DNA from: an uncultured Bilophila sp.
GTDB lineage: Bacteria; Desulfobacterota; Desulfovibrionia; Desulfovibrionales; Desulfovibrionaceae
DNA length: 64,000 nt
Direction: 5' to 3'
Assembly: GCA_910585945.1 (NCBI GenBank)
Contig: CAJUHZ010000001.1
Location: 126,291-190,290, forward strand
The translations under genes and the position numbers were made by a program. Below, piece by piece: positions 8,324 through 17,342 of the stretch (positions are counted from its first letter, which is position 1; each line of letters starts with the position of its first letter). Below the pieces are notes generated by a model that saw only the letters and a program-made list of their open reading frames with translations, made no database searches and had not been told where the DNA came from.

Positions 8324-9781
8324 ATGCCCCCTGCCCCGAGCGCATCCATTCCTGGCGCACCCGGTCACAAAAAACCGTCCTTCCTCTTTGCGATCACGGC
8401 ATTGCTGCTTATCGTCGGCATCATTGCCGGGGGAATCATTTTCTTCAAGCTGCAACTCCAGTTGCTGATGCTGACGGGCTGGGTGGCGTGCGCCGTGCTC
8501 GGCAGGATGCTCGGCCGTTCCTACGAGGATCTGGAAGCGGGGGCCTTCGAGCTGATTCAAAAAGCCATGGGCGCGTGCCTCATTCTGGTCTGCGTGGGGG
8601 CGCTTATCGGCGCGTGGATCGCCTCGGGCACGGTGCCGGTGATGATCTACGCCGGCCTCAAGCTGATTTCGCCCAGTCTCTTTCTGGTGACAAGCCTCAT
8701 TGTCTGTTCCCTGACGTCCATCTTTACCGGCACGTCCTGGGGCACCATCGGCACGGTGGGCGTGGCCCTCATGGGCATCGGCGCGGGGCTTGGCTTCGCC
8801 CCCGGCCTCATCGCCGCGACGATCATCTGCGGATCGTTCTTCGGGGACAAGATGTCCCCCCTGTCCGACACCACGAACATGGCCGCGGCCGTCACGGGAA
8901 CACCCCTGTTCCGGCACATCCGGCACATGTGGTTCACCATCACCCCGGCCTATGTCATCACCTTTGTCATCTATCTGGTGATGGGCTTCAAACAGACGCC
9001 GGAAGGCATGGCTCCGGACCAGATCAATGTTATTCTGAACGGTCTTTCCCACCATTTCAATCTCGGGGTGGGCGCGGTCATCCCCATGGCGCTTGTTCTG
9101 GTCATGCTGCTCAAGCGGTGCAGCCCCATTCTGGCCATCACGACAGGGGCGCTGTGCGGCGTGGTTGTGGCCGTCGTGTTCAACGGCATGGAAGTGACGG
9201 CGGCGTTCAACGCGATGTGGGGCGGCTTCAAGGGCGACTTCGGAGACTCGCCCATGCTGGCCAAACTGCTCAACCGCGGCGGCGTCACCAGTATGCTCAA
9301 CATCATGTGCCTTGTCGTGCTTGCCTGCGGCCTTGGCGGAATGCTGCGCCGCATGGGCATCATCGAAGCGGCCCTCGAACCGCTCGCGCGCTGGGCGGAC
9401 AACGGCTTCAAGCTGGTGGTCTCCACGCTTGTCATCGGTTACGGCACGCTGATGCTCACGGCCGCCATCTATTTCAGCATCGTCATGACCGGCACGCTCA
9501 TGGCCCCGGTGTTCCGCCGGCACGGTTTCCGCTCCGAAAACTGCTCGCGCGTGGTGGAAGACGCCAGCACCCTCGGCGGTCCGCTCGTGCCCTGGGCCAA
9601 CAACGCGCTGTTCCCCATGACCACGCTTGGCGTGGCCTACCTTGACTATGTGCCCTATGTGTACCTGCTTGTTCTGACGCCGTGTTTCTCCCTGCTCTAC
9701 GCGCTGTTCAACATCACCATGACGCGCCTCACGCCGGAGGAAATGCGCGAGGAGAACGCCACGCTGCCCGGAAACGCCTGA
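8324..9781 (+). CDS. nhaC: Na+/H+ antiporter NhaC family
   Basis: Inner-membrane cation/proton antiporter for Na+ extrusion and pH homeostasis; some family members exchange organic acids instead. It has 485 aa and about a dozen hydrophobic helices starting at residue ~20. NhaC blocks include SLIVCSLTSIFTGTSWGTIG and GSFFGDKMSPLSDTTNMAAA (the conserved GDxxSPLSDTT motif, residues ~180-195), with LVPWANNALF near the C-terminus. The ribosome site AAGGAG precedes the ATG. A 187-base gap separates it from iadA on the same strand. Peptide-linked exchange is a possibility, but substrate cannot be read from sequence. Confidence 0.9.
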   Translation: MPPAPSASIPGAPGHKKPSFLFAITALLLIVGIIAGGIIFFKLQLQLLMLTGWVACAVLGRMLGRSYEDLEAGAFELIQKAMGACLILVCVGALIGAWIASGTVPVMIYAGLKLISPSLFLVTSLIVCSLTSIFTGTSWGTIGTVGVALMGIGAGLGFAPGLIAATIICGSFFGDKMSPLSDTTNMAAAVTGTPLFRHIRHMWFTITPAYVITFVIYLVMGFKQTPEGMAPDQINVILNGLSHHFNLGVGAVIPMALVLVMLLKRCSPILAITTGALCGVVVAVVFNGMEVTAAFNAMWGGFKGDFGDSPMLAKLLNRGGVTSMLNIMCLVVLACGLGGMLRRMGIIEAALEPLARWADNGFKLVVSTLVIGYGTLMLTAAIYFSIVMTGTLMAPVFRRHGFRSENCSRVVEDASTLGGPLVPWANNALFPMTTLGVAYLDYVPYVYLLVLTPCFSLLYALFNITMTRLTPEEMREENATLPGNA

Positions 9782-9968
9782 GGACACTCATTGCAACGCC
9801 GTCCCGCCGCAATGCCCCGGTCATGCCGCCCCGGCTCGGACTCTGTTTCGCCGGGGCGCGCGGCGGACCGGCCGCCCTGAACGAGCCGGAGACCACGCCC
9901 GGCAGGGCGCGCCGCGTCAAGCATTCAGAACCTCGTGAAACAGTTGCAAACGCAGAAAAGGATCGCCC

Positions 9969-11144
9969 GTGAACGCCGCCATTATCCGCAACGCCGTCGT
10001 GTATGCGCCCGAGCCGCTGGGCCGGGCGAACATTGTGATCATCAACGACAAAATCGCCGCGATAGGTCCACATGCGGAACTTCCCGACTGGGCGAGTCCC
10101 GCCGTGGAAGTGGACGCGCGCGGCCGCATGACCACGCCCGGCCTTATCGACGCGCATGTGCACATCACCGGCGGAGGCGGGGAAGCGGGGTTTCATACCC
10201 AGGTTCCGCCCCTGCCGCTTTCCGTGCCGGTGAGCGGCGGAGTGACCACAATCGGCGGCCTGCTCGGAACCGACGGCGTCACCCGCCATGTGGACAACGT
10301 GCTGGCCAAGGCCTGCTCGCTGGAAGAGGAAGGGCTTTCCACCTTTATCATGACAGGCGGCTATCCGTTGCCGTCGCCCACGCTCACGGGATCGATCCAG
10401 CGCGATTTCGCCTGCGTGCACAAGGTGCGCGGCGTCAAGGCGGCCATAGCCGATCACCGCGTGGCCCCGGTGGACGCGCGCCAGATCGCCGCGCTGGCTA
10501 CCGACGCCCGCGTCGGCGGCATGTTGCGCGGCATTGTGGGGATGGTTGTACTGCATGTCGGCGCGGCGTCCGAAGGCTTGTCCCACGTTTTCGAGGCGCT
10601 GGATCGCTGCCCGTACCTGGGGCGGCACATCATCGTCACCCACATCAACCGTTCCCCCGCCGCTTTTGCGCAGGCGGAAGATCTGACCCGGCGCAACGGC
10701 TTCATGGACGTATCGTCCGGGCTGACGCCCGCCACCCTCGGGCCGGACTGCATCAAGCCTTCCCATGCGCTCGCCCGCGCCTTGCGGGACGGCGTGCGCC
10801 CGGAGCAGATCCTCATGAGTTCGGACGGGTACGGAAGCGCGGCCCGCTATGACGATCACGGCAATGTGGACGGCCTCGTGGCTTCGGATCTGCACACTCT
10901 GGCGGCGGAATTTCGCGATCTTGTCCGGCAGGAAGGTCTCCCCCCGGAAGTCGCTCTGCTCCCTGTCACGCGCAACCCGGCGCGGGCGTTTTCGCTGCAT
11001 CCGGCCAAGGGCGAATTGACGCCGGGCGCCGATGCCGATATCCTCGTATGGGATGAGGATCTCCGGCCGCACAGTCTGTTCGCGCGTGGCGAACTGCTTT
11101 TGCGCGAAGGTGAGGTGCTCCGCAAGGGAACTTTCGAAGAGTAA
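9969..11144 (+). CDS. iadA: Isoaspartyl dipeptidase (beta-aspartyl-peptidase)
   Basis: Amidohydrolase-superfamily zinc enzyme that cleaves beta-aspartyl dipeptides from damaged proteins. Starts at GTG 9969 with AAAAGGAT upstream; 391 aa matches IadA (~390). Metal-site motifs: DAHVHITGGGGE (residues ~60-72), FIMTGGYPLPSPT, HVGAA, VTHINRS and the catalytic Asp in MSSDGYGS (~285). It follows nhaC on the same strand and precedes the C_GCAxxG_C_C gene by 71 bases. Use of isoaspartyl peptides as a nitrogen or carbon source is an inference from this grouping. Confidence 0.94.
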   Translation: MNAAIIRNAVVYAPEPLGRANIVIINDKIAAIGPHAELPDWASPAVEVDARGRMTTPGLIDAHVHITGGGGEAGFHTQVPPLPLSVPVSGGVTTIGGLLGTDGVTRHVDNVLAKACSLEEEGLSTFIMTGGYPLPSPTLTGSIQRDFACVHKVRGVKAAIADHRVAPVDARQIAALATDARVGGMLRGIVGMVVLHVGAASEGLSHVFEALDRCPYLGRHIIVTHINRSPAAFAQAEDLTRRNGFMDVSSGLTPATLGPDCIKPSHALARALRDGVRPEQILMSSDGYGSAARYDDHGNVDGLVASDLHTLAAEFRDLVRQEGLPPEVALLPVTRNPARAFSLHPAKGELTPGADADILVWDEDLRPHSLFARGELLLREGEVLRKGTFEE

Positions 11145-11215
11145 CAACAAGGAATCAGGCGCGCTGCCGCCAGAGCAGCAGCCGGGACTGTTTCGCCGTT
11201 TTCGCCGGAGGAAGC

Positions 11216-11668
11216 ATGGTTTCAAAAGCCGAATCGGGAGTGGGGCTGTACCGCGCCGGATCCAATTGCGCCCAGGCCGTGTTGACGACCTTCTGCTGGA
11301 GGTACGGCCTCAACCGCGAACTTGGCTGCAAGCTGGCGTGTGGCCTCGGAGGCGGCCTCTCCTCCGGCGAAGTCTGTGGAGCCGTTACGGCCGGAGCGCT
11401 GGTGATCGGGCTGAAATACGGGAACAGCCTTCCTGACGACAAGCTTTCACGGCAGCGTTGCCGCGAGCTGACCCGCCAGTTTGTGGAGGCGTTCAGGGCG
11501 CGGCACGGCTCCATCCTGTGCCGTGAATTGGCCCCCCGCGTTCCGGCGCGCGACAGCGCGCCAGCGAACACGCAGACGGACGGGCAGACAAACAGCCAGG
11601 TATCCAGGGCAGCCTGCCCCGGCCTTGTGGCCGACGCCATCAGCCTGCTCGAAGCGGCCGGCTGCTGA
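11216..11668 (+). CDS. C_GCAxxG_C_C family redox-type protein
   Basis: A 150-aa cysteine-rich protein of the C_GCAxxG_C_C family, which is common in anaerobes and presumed redox-active or metal-binding. Conserved blocks: GSNCAQAVLTTFCWRYGL (residues ~16-33), LACGLGGGLSSGEVCGAVTAG (~41-61), and ILCREL followed by a late AACPGLV. About 25 extra residues rich in Thr, Gln and Ser (residues ~110-135) sit before the last cysteine, which is unusual. Starts at ATG 11216 after GGAGGAAGC. It is convergent with the aldo/keto reductase downstream. Confidence 0.85.
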   Translation: MVSKAESGVGLYRAGSNCAQAVLTTFCWRYGLNRELGCKLACGLGGGLSSGEVCGAVTAGALVIGLKYGNSLPDDKLSRQRCRELTRQFVEAFRARHGSILCRELAPRVPARDSAPANTQTDGQTNSQVSRAACPGLVADAISLLEAAGC

Positions 11669-11703
11669 GACCGCCGGCCGCCGCATTTTCCATCCGACAA
11701 GTC

Positions 11704-12888
11704 TCAGGCCGGCTGACCGAGCGGGTCCATCGTTGCGTGCGCCTCGCGCAGGCATTCACGGATGGGCAGGTTTTGCGGGCAGGCCTGTTCGCACGCGCCG
11801 CAGTCCCGGCAGGCGTCCGCGCGCTCGTTGTTGGAAGCGAGCGACATGTTGTACATGACGTCGGCCCAGGACCTGTCGCCAAACAGGCGATACTGGTTGT
11901 AGATCTGGAATATGGCCGGAATGTTCACGCCGGCCGGGCAGGGCATGCAGTAGGAACAGCCCGTGCAGCCCACCGTGTTGCGGGCGGCAAAACGTTCCGC
12001 CGCGGCGGCGTAGGCCGCAAGTTCACGCCCGGTGAGCGATTGGGGCTGGTGCGCCGACGCCGCGCCCACATTGGCGTGCAGTTCCGCGCTTGTGCCCATG
12101 CCGCTCAGGGCGCAGGAAACGCCCGGCTTGTCCAGCACCCAGCGCAGGGCGCGCTCGGCCGGGGGCGTTGCCGATCCCACCGGGCTTTCCGGCCCCAGTT
12201 CCGCCCATGCGGCCTCCACGTCGGCCGGTTGCGGCCGCGCAAGGGAACCGCCCTTGAGCGTCTCCATGCTGACCACCCCAAGTCCGGCGGCCACGGCGTA
12301 GGCATAGCCTTCATCCCCGGCCTGAAAGGAGGTATCCACATAATTGTACTGAATCTGGCAGAAGTCCCAGGGGAAGGCGTCCACAATGGCCTTGAACGTC
12401 TCCAGGTTGTCGTGGAAGGAGAAGCCCACGGCCCGCACCCGGCCCGAGGCTTTCAGTCCGGCCAGGAATTCAAGCCCGCCGTGCGCGGTGAAGGTTTCCC
12501 ATCTCGTTTTGGTCATGGAATGGGCCAGATAGGCGTCGATGTAGTCTGTGCGGAGGCGGGCGCACTGCGCGGCGAAGGTTCCTTCCCAGGCTTCAGGTCT
12601 GCTGAAAACATTGCGGGAGATTTTCGTTGCGATGCACACCCTGTCGCGCGCGTGGGCTTCGGCAAGTCCGCGCCCCAGAGCCGCCTCGCTCGTGCCCTGA
12701 TGGTAGGGATAGGCTGTGTCGAAATAGGTGACGCCAAGATCCACAGCCTCTGCGATCAGTCTGGCCGCGGCCGGCTCGTCCACCGGAAGAGAACGATCGG
12801 CCCCGCCGCCGACTGTCGGCAATCTCATACAGCCAAGACCCAGCGCGGACACCCGGATTCCGGTCTTGCCCAGTTCACGGTACAACAT
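11704..12888 (-). CDS. Aldo/keto reductase with C-terminal ferredoxin-like domain
   Basis: Oxidoreductase of the Fe-S AKR group. The N-terminal TIM barrel (residues ~1-270) has LGKTGIRVSALGLGCMRLP, the catalytic Asp/Tyr segment TYFDTAYPYHQG, the Lys segment CIATKIS and DAYLAHSM. The C-terminal ~120 residues carry two clusters: CTGCSYCMPCPAGVNIP and CRDCGACEQACPQNLPIRE, typical of 4Fe-4S ferredoxin-type units. This architecture is common in strict anaerobes; the substrate is unknown. The start ATG 12888 begins MLYRELGKTGI, the expected N-terminus. Confidence 0.92.
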   Translation of the reverse strand: MLYRELGKTGIRVSALGLGCMRLPTVGGGADRSLPVDEPAAARLIAEAVDLGVTYFDTAYPYHQGTSEAALGRGLAEAHARDRVCIATKISRNVFSRPEAWEGTFAAQCARLRTDYIDAYLAHSMTKTRWETFTAHGGLEFLAGLKASGRVRAVGFSFHDNLETFKAIVDAFPWDFCQIQYNYVDTSFQAGDEGYAYAVAAGLGVVSMETLKGGSLARPQPADVEAAWAELGPESPVGSATPPAERALRWVLDKPGVSCALSGMGTSAELHANVGAASAHQPQSLTGRELAAYAAAAERFAARNTVGCTGCSYCMPCPAGVNIPAIFQIYNQYRLFGDRSWADVMYNMSLASNNERADACRDCGACEQACPQNLPIRECLREAHATMDPLGQPA

Positions 12889-12929
12889 GCGGTATTCCTC
12901 CCGAGGTTCTCAACGTGTTGGCCTTTCAT

Positions 12930-12977
12930 CACCGCCGGACGCAAACATCTTTGCGGCAGACGGATTCATGATTGCCG
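12930..12977. repeat. Right-end fragment of ITR repeat (family 1)
   Basis: CACCGCCGGACGCAAAC...TTTGCGGCAG.CGGATTCATGA matches the right third of the elements at 29.2 and 34.9 kb. The left part is missing. It sits upstream of the aldo/keto reductase. Confidence 0.6.
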
Positions 12978-13083
12978 CCACCAAATCCTGTTGACTCCGC
13001 AACAAGAACATTTGTTCCCCGCCAGGGAAACTTTTTATGACCAGGCGTCGGCCCGGCGCAAGGTCTCCGACCATTGAGGATGC

Positions 13084-13100
13084 AGGGGAATCATTCCCCT
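13084..13100. repeat. Hairpin repeat (family 4, copy B)
   Basis: AGGGGAATCATTCCCCT, an almost perfect palindrome just beyond the 3' end of the DUF721 gene. The second hairpin seen in the other copies is not clear here. Confidence 0.55.
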
Positions 13101-13131
13101 CCCGAGGGATTGGAGAGAAGCCCCCACCAGC

Positions 13132-13788
13132 TCAAACAGAGCCGCCATCCAGCAAACCGTGCGAGCGAAGGCACGCGGCATACGAGCGCGCCACCGGAGA
13201 GTCAGGGCGCATGGACGAAAAATACGCGCCCAGATCGGCCGGGGGCGCGGGGCGTTCCCGAACTCTTGTCGTGCTCTCGGGCGGCAGGGAAAGCGGACGC
13301 ATGCCCATGAGCAGACGCAATTCCACACGGACAAAGACGGGATCGTCGAGCGGGGCGTCCATGAACGCGTTGACGCGCTCCAGAATTTCCGGCGTCTGGA
13401 ACGAAAGTTCCTGCAAGGCCATATTGTCCTCGCCGCCAACGATAAGCAGATTCTTGCGCCGGCCAAGGGGAAAGGCCAGGGGGGCAAGCTCCGGCCCCAT
13501 GACCATCTCCCAGTTGCGCCACAATTCCACCAGATGACGCGGATCAACGGTGTCGATCCATGCCTGAGGCTCCCGGATCGCGCCGGCGGCCCCTGTCCCC
13601 TCTTCACCCCGCGACGGAGGGAAGGGGAGGTTCGGCGCACGCCGTCGCGCTGTCCCGGCCAGATTTTCCAGCAGGCTCCCCAGCCGTTCGCCCACGCCGC
13701 GCGCGGCGTTGACGCGATCCGGCGCATTCCATCGGCGCGGCGGCGGAGTGAGGCCAAGCCGCAGCAGGGGGGGGAGCGCGGCCATCAT
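13132..13788 (-). CDS. DUF721 / DciA-like protein
   Basis: A 218-aa protein. The C-terminal half holds the DUF721 (DciA) core: LWRNWEMVMGPELAPLAFPLGRRKNLLIVGGEDNMALQELSFQTPEILERVNAF (residues ~85-140). This is a KH-like fold found in DciA, the loader of the replicative helicase DnaB in bacteria lacking DnaC. The N-terminal ~70 residues are a low-complexity basic and proline-rich linker. The start chosen at 13788 overlaps the stop of the upstream gene as ATGA; longer readings lack a ribosome site. The role in helicase loading is a family inference. Confidence 0.8.
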   Translation of the reverse strand: MMAALPPLLRLGLTPPPRRWNAPDRVNAARGVGERLGSLLENLAGTARRRAPNLPFPPSRGEEGTGAAGAIREPQAWIDTVDPRHLVELWRNWEMVMGPELAPLAFPLGRRKNLLIVGGEDNMALQELSFQTPEILERVNAFMDAPLDDPVFVRVELRLLMGMRPLSLPPESTTRVRERPAPPADLGAYFSSMRPDSPVARSYAACLRSHGLLDGGSV

Positions 13789-14171
13789 TCGCCCCGGGCC
13801 ACCGGCCTGCCGCCCTGGAAATACAACGTCACCCGCCGCAAACGACGCAGGGGGATCTCCTTCCACTCCACGGCCCGGCCCTCGCGGTTTTCAACGCGAA
13901 TGTCCCACCATATGGCGCGCGCCCCCCAGGGAAAGGTCACGTCCAGTTGCTCCCCCTCGTCCAGACGCCGGCCGGCCAGCAAATCCTCGCCCCAGGCCCC
14001 GCTCCCTGTCGGGGCAAGGAAGAGGCCGTACAGATCCGTCCCTGTTCTGTTGCGCACGGCCACCACCCGCGAACCGTCACTCTCGCTCCTGCCCTGTCGC
14101 GCCGGCATGACAAGAACGACGAACAGAACGGCCAGCAGAACAACGCAAACGCGGCGACCGAGTGACAGCAT
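13785..14171 (-). CDS. Small secreted or membrane-anchored protein, function unknown
   Basis: 128 aa: a signal peptide or membrane anchor (RRVCVVLLAVLFVVLVMPA, residues ~6-24), then a compact beta-rich domain. The domain has the motif VRNRTGTDLYGLFLAPTGSGAWGEDLLAGRRLDEGE, then WDIRVENREGRAVEWKEIPLRRLRRVTLYF. I recognise the NxTGxxLxxLxxxPxGxxxWGxDLL pattern from a widespread family of small exported proteins with no assigned function. The start ATG at 14171 is one base past the argB stop, and its end overlaps the DUF721 gene, so it is co-translated with both. Confidence 0.75.
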   Translation of the reverse strand: MLSLGRRVCVVLLAVLFVVLVMPARQGRSESDGSRVVAVRNRTGTDLYGLFLAPTGSGAWGEDLLAGRRLDEGEQLDVTFPWGARAIWWDIRVENREGRAVEWKEIPLRRLRRVTLYFQGGRPVARGE

Positions 14172-14172
14172 C

Positions 14173-15072
14173 TCAGTTGGCGCGCGGCTCGCCGACGATT
14201 TCCGTCCCCACGCCCTGCTCGGTGAGCAGTTCCAGCAGGACGCTGTTTTCCACCCGGCCATCGACGATCATCACCTTTTCCACGCCCTGCTCGATCGCTT
14301 CAATGCAGCAGTTGAGCTTGGGGATCATGCCGCCGCTCACCGTGCCGTCCTCGAACAGGCCGGCCGCGTCGCGCACGCGAATGGATCGGATGAGCCGCCC
14401 TTCCCTGTCGAGCACCCCGGCCACGTCGGTAAGCAGAATGAGCCGCCGCGCCCGCAGAGCGCCGGCCACGGCTCCGGCCACGGAGTCGGCATTGATGTTG
14501 TAGGTGTGGCCGGCCCCGTCCACGCCCACCGGAGCGATGACCGGAACAAAGCCGTCCTGCATGAGGGAATGCAGCAGCGTCGTCTCCACCCGCGTCACCC
14601 GGCCCACGTTGCCGAGATCGATGATCTCGGGCGGCAGGTTCTCGCGGTTGACCACCATCGCCTTTTTCTCCGCGCGCAGGAGCATCCCGTCCTTGCCGGA
14701 CAGGCCCACGGCCCTGGCCCCGGCCTGGTTGATCTGGTTGACGATATCCTTGTTCACGGATCCGACAAGAACCATTTCCACAACATTCATGGTGGCGTCG
14801 TCCGTGACGCGAAGCCCCTCCCGGAATTCGGAACGGATTTCGAGCTTTTCCAGCATGGTTCCGATCTGGGGGCCGCCGCCGTGCACCACCACCGGGTGAA
14901 TGCCGACAAGCTTCAGCAGCGCCACGCTCCGCGCGAAGGAAGCCTTCAGCGCTTCGTCCTTCATGGCGTGGCCGCCGTATTTGATAACCACTGTTTCGCC
15001 GTGAAACTGCCGCAGATAGGGCAGACTTTCGATCAGGATGCGTGATTGCAGCTCCGCGCTCACCCCTTCCAT
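14173..15072 (-). CDS. argB: Acetylglutamate kinase ArgB
   Basis: Phosphorylates N-acetylglutamate, the second step of arginine synthesis. The 299-aa amino-acid-kinase fold has VVIKYGGHAMKD (residues ~28-39), VVVHGGGPQIG (~62-72), INADSVAGAVAGAL and VSGGMIPKLNCC. Length and motifs are those of the arginine-sensitive form; an N-terminal helix of about 20 residues precedes the first strand, as in arginine-inhibited hexameric NAGKs. It lies 110 bases downstream of hslU on the same strand. Confidence 0.96.
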   Translation of the reverse strand: MEGVSAELQSRILIESLPYLRQFHGETVVIKYGGHAMKDEALKASFARSVALLKLVGIHPVVVHGGGPQIGTMLEKLEIRSEFREGLRVTDDATMNVVEMVLVGSVNKDIVNQINQAGARAVGLSGKDGMLLRAEKKAMVVNRENLPPEIIDLGNVGRVTRVETTLLHSLMQDGFVPVIAPVGVDGAGHTYNINADSVAGAVAGALRARRLILLTDVAGVLDREGRLIRSIRVRDAAGLFEDGTVSGGMIPKLNCCIEAIEQGVEKVMIVDGRVENSVLLELLTEQGVGTEIVGEPRAN

Positions 15073-15115
15073 GTCTCCTCCGAATCACATTGCGGGTATT
15101 GTTATGTCGAGGGTG

Positions 15116-15160
15116 CAGGGAAATCATTCCCCTGCCGGGGGTTGGGGGCAGCGCCCCCAA
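15116..15160. repeat. Double-hairpin repeat (family 4, copy C)
   Basis: CAGGG-AAATCATT-CCCCTG at 15116-15134, then TTGGGGGCAGCGCCCCCAA at 15142-15160. It occupies the hslU-argB gap. Probably acts at the RNA level after hslU. Confidence 0.7.
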
Positions 15161-15182
15161 ATGACAAGCCAGGACTCCGCCG

Positions 15183-16481
15183 TTACAGAATAAAGCGGCT
15201 CATTTCCACGTCCGCGGCCACATCGGCCAGATGCGAGCGGACAAGCTCGCGATCCACCACCAGCGTGGCGCCGGGCGTGTCCGGCGCGTCAAAGGAAATG
15301 TCCGCCAGGATCTTTTCCATGATGGTGTGCAGCCGCCGCGCGCCGATGTTTTCCGTGCGGGCGTTGACCTCCTCGGCAAAGGCGGCGATTTCCCGCAGAC
15401 CGTCGTCAGCGAATTCCACGCGCACGCCCTCGGTGGCCAGAAGCGCCTCATACTGGCGGGTCAGCGCGTTGTGCGGCTCGGTCAGGATGCGGTAAAACTC
15501 GTCCCTGCCCAGGGCTTCCAGCTCCGCCCGCAAGGGGAAACGCCCCTGCAATTCGGGGATGAGATCTGACGGCTTGGACAAATGAAACGCCCCGGCCGCG
15601 ATGAAGAGGATATGATCCGTGCTGACCATGCCGTATTTGGTGTTGACGGAACTGCCTTCCACCACCGGGAGCAGATCGCGCTGCACGCCCTCGCGGGAGA
15701 TATCGGCCGAACGGCTGCTCGCGGTGCTGGCCAGCTTGTCCAGTTCGTCAATGAAGACAATGCCCATCTGCTCCACCCGCTCCCGGGCCAGATCCGCGAT
15801 CTTGTCTTCATCAACAAGTTTGGAGGCTTCATCGTCCACCAGGTGCCGCCACGCGGCCCCCACTTTCATTTTCCGACGGTGGGCGCGTTTGGGGAAGAGC
15901 TTGCCGAAGGCGTCGCGCATCTGCCCGCCAAGCTGTTCCATGCCGGGAATGCTCATGATCCCGATGGGCTGGGATTGCTCCTTGACTTCCACTTCCACCT
16001 CGCGATCGTCCAGGTGGCCCTGCCGGAAAAGCCCGCGCAGTTTTTCCCGCGTGCCTTCCCGACCGTCCCCGGGCAGGAGGAGATCGAGCAGACGCTCCTC
16101 GGCGGCGGCCTCGGCGCGCGAACGCACAGCCTCCGCCTCTTCCGCGCGGACAAGATTCACGCTGATATCCATGAGATCGCGGATCATGGATTCCACATCG
16201 CGGCCCACATAGCCCACTTCCGTATATTTGGTGGCTTCAACCTTGATGAACGGAGCCTGGCAGAGCTTCGCCAGCCGCCGGGCGATCTCGGTTTTGCCCA
16301 CGCCGGTGGGACCCATCATGATGATGTTGCGCGGCGCGACTTCGTCACGCAGCTCCACGGGCAGGCGCTGCCGCCGCCAGCGGTTGCGCACCGCCACGGC
16401 CACCATGCGTTTGGCCTGTTCCTGCCCCACAATGTACTTGTCGAGTTCCGCCACGATCTGGCGGGGAGTGAGTTCGCTCAT
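15183..16481 (-). CDS. hslU: ATP-dependent protease ATPase subunit HslU
   Basis: AAA+ unfoldase that feeds the HslV peptidase. The start at 16481 (MSELTPRQIVAELDKYIVGQ) has AAAGGA upstream and gives 432 aa, the normal size. Walker A: GPTGVGKTEIARRLA (residues ~59-73); the next pore-side block is KVEATKYTEVGYVGRDVESMIRDL; Walker B: VFIDELDKLAS (~255). The C-terminal part, ARRLHTIMEKILADISFDAPD and the final EMSRFIL, is the HslV-activating tail. hslV is not adjacent in this window: upstream is the liv operon. Confidence 0.96.
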   Translation of the reverse strand: MSELTPRQIVAELDKYIVGQEQAKRMVAVAVRNRWRRQRLPVELRDEVAPRNIIMMGPTGVGKTEIARRLAKLCQAPFIKVEATKYTEVGYVGRDVESMIRDLMDISVNLVRAEEAEAVRSRAEAAAEERLLDLLLPGDGREGTREKLRGLFRQGHLDDREVEVEVKEQSQPIGIMSIPGMEQLGGQMRDAFGKLFPKRAHRRKMKVGAAWRHLVDDEASKLVDEDKIADLARERVEQMGIVFIDELDKLASTASSRSADISREGVQRDLLPVVEGSSVNTKYGMVSTDHILFIAAGAFHLSKPSDLIPELQGRFPLRAELEALGRDEFYRILTEPHNALTRQYEALLATEGVRVEFADDGLREIAAFAEEVNARTENIGARRLHTIMEKILADISFDAPDTPGATLVVDRELVRSHLADVAADVEMSRFIL

Positions 16482-16551
16482 CGTCGTGTCCTTTGCGCGC
16501 CGCCGTTCGGGGCGCGGCATCGCGCCGGGCGGGGTCGCCCCCAACGCGGCG

Positions 16552-17259
16552 CTACGCTCCGAGGTAGGCTTTCCGTATGCTCGGATTGTCCAGCAGGCTG
16601 GCGGCGGAGTCTTCCATGACCACCCGGCCGAGTTCAAGCACATACCCTCGGGTGGCGAGCTTGAGGGCGGCGCGGGCGTTCTGCTCCACAATGAGGATGG
16701 TCACGCCGCTCTCGTTGATGGCCCTGACGGTTTCAAAAATGGACTTCACCAGCAACGGCGCAAGCCCGAGCGAGGGTTCGTCCAGCAACAGCAGGCGCGG
16801 CTGCCCCATCAGCGCCCTGCCGATGGCGAGCATTTGCTGTTCGCCGCCGGAGAGCGTGCCGGCAAGCTGATCCTTGCGCTCGTCGAGCCGGGGGAAGAGG
16901 TCGAAAATCCAGTCAAGGGTCTGTTCCGTCCTTGCCGAATCGCGCACGGTGAAGGCCCCGAGGCGGAGGTTTTCCAGCACGGACAGCGTGCCGAACACGC
17001 GCCGCCCCTCCGGAGACTGCAACAGCCCCCGCCGCACCACCTCGTGGCTGGGGAGCGCGTGAAGATCTTCACCCAGAAAGCGCACCGCGCCGCCCGAAGG
17101 GCGCACAAGGCCGCTGATGGTCAGCAGCGTCGTGGTCTTGCCCGCGCCGTTCGCACCAAGAATGCTCACGATTTCGCCTTCGTCAACCCGCAGGCTGACG
17201 CCGTGCAGCACCTCTTCCGATCCGTAGCCGGCCCGCAATTCCTCAACTTCCAGAAACAC
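16552..17259 (-). CDS. livF: Branched-chain amino-acid ABC transporter ATP-binding protein LivF
   Basis: Cytoplasmic ATPase of a LIV-type importer. The start chosen is GTG 17259 (VFLEVEELRAGYG) with GGAGGAAGC directly upstream, giving 235 aa, the usual LivF length; the frame runs open further but with composition unlike LivF. Walker A GANGAGKTT (~34-42), signature LSGGEQQMLAIGRALM, Walker B LLLLDEPSLGLAP, H-loop region ILIVEQNA. Last gene of the livJHMGF operon, 83 bases after livG. Confidence 0.93.
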   Translation of the reverse strand: MFLEVEELRAGYGSEEVLHGVSLRVDEGEIVSILGANGAGKTTTLLTISGLVRPSGGAVRFLGEDLHALPSHEVVRRGLLQSPEGRRVFGTLSVLENLRLGAFTVRDSARTEQTLDWIFDLFPRLDERKDQLAGTLSGGEQQMLAIGRALMGQPRLLLLDEPSLGLAPLLVKSIFETVRAINESGVTILIVEQNARAALKLATRGYVLELGRVVMEDSAASLLDNPSIRKAYLGA

Positions 17260-17342
17260 GCTTCCTCCAGACGGACATTCCGCCGCGCAACCCGCCCGGC
17301 CGGCAACGGCTCCCCTCGGGGCGCGCCGCACGGCCGCGCGCC

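Noticed and set aside
8237..9787. 516-codon frame antisense to nhaC
   Set aside because: His/Gly/Arg-rich antisense shadow of a clear antiporter gene.
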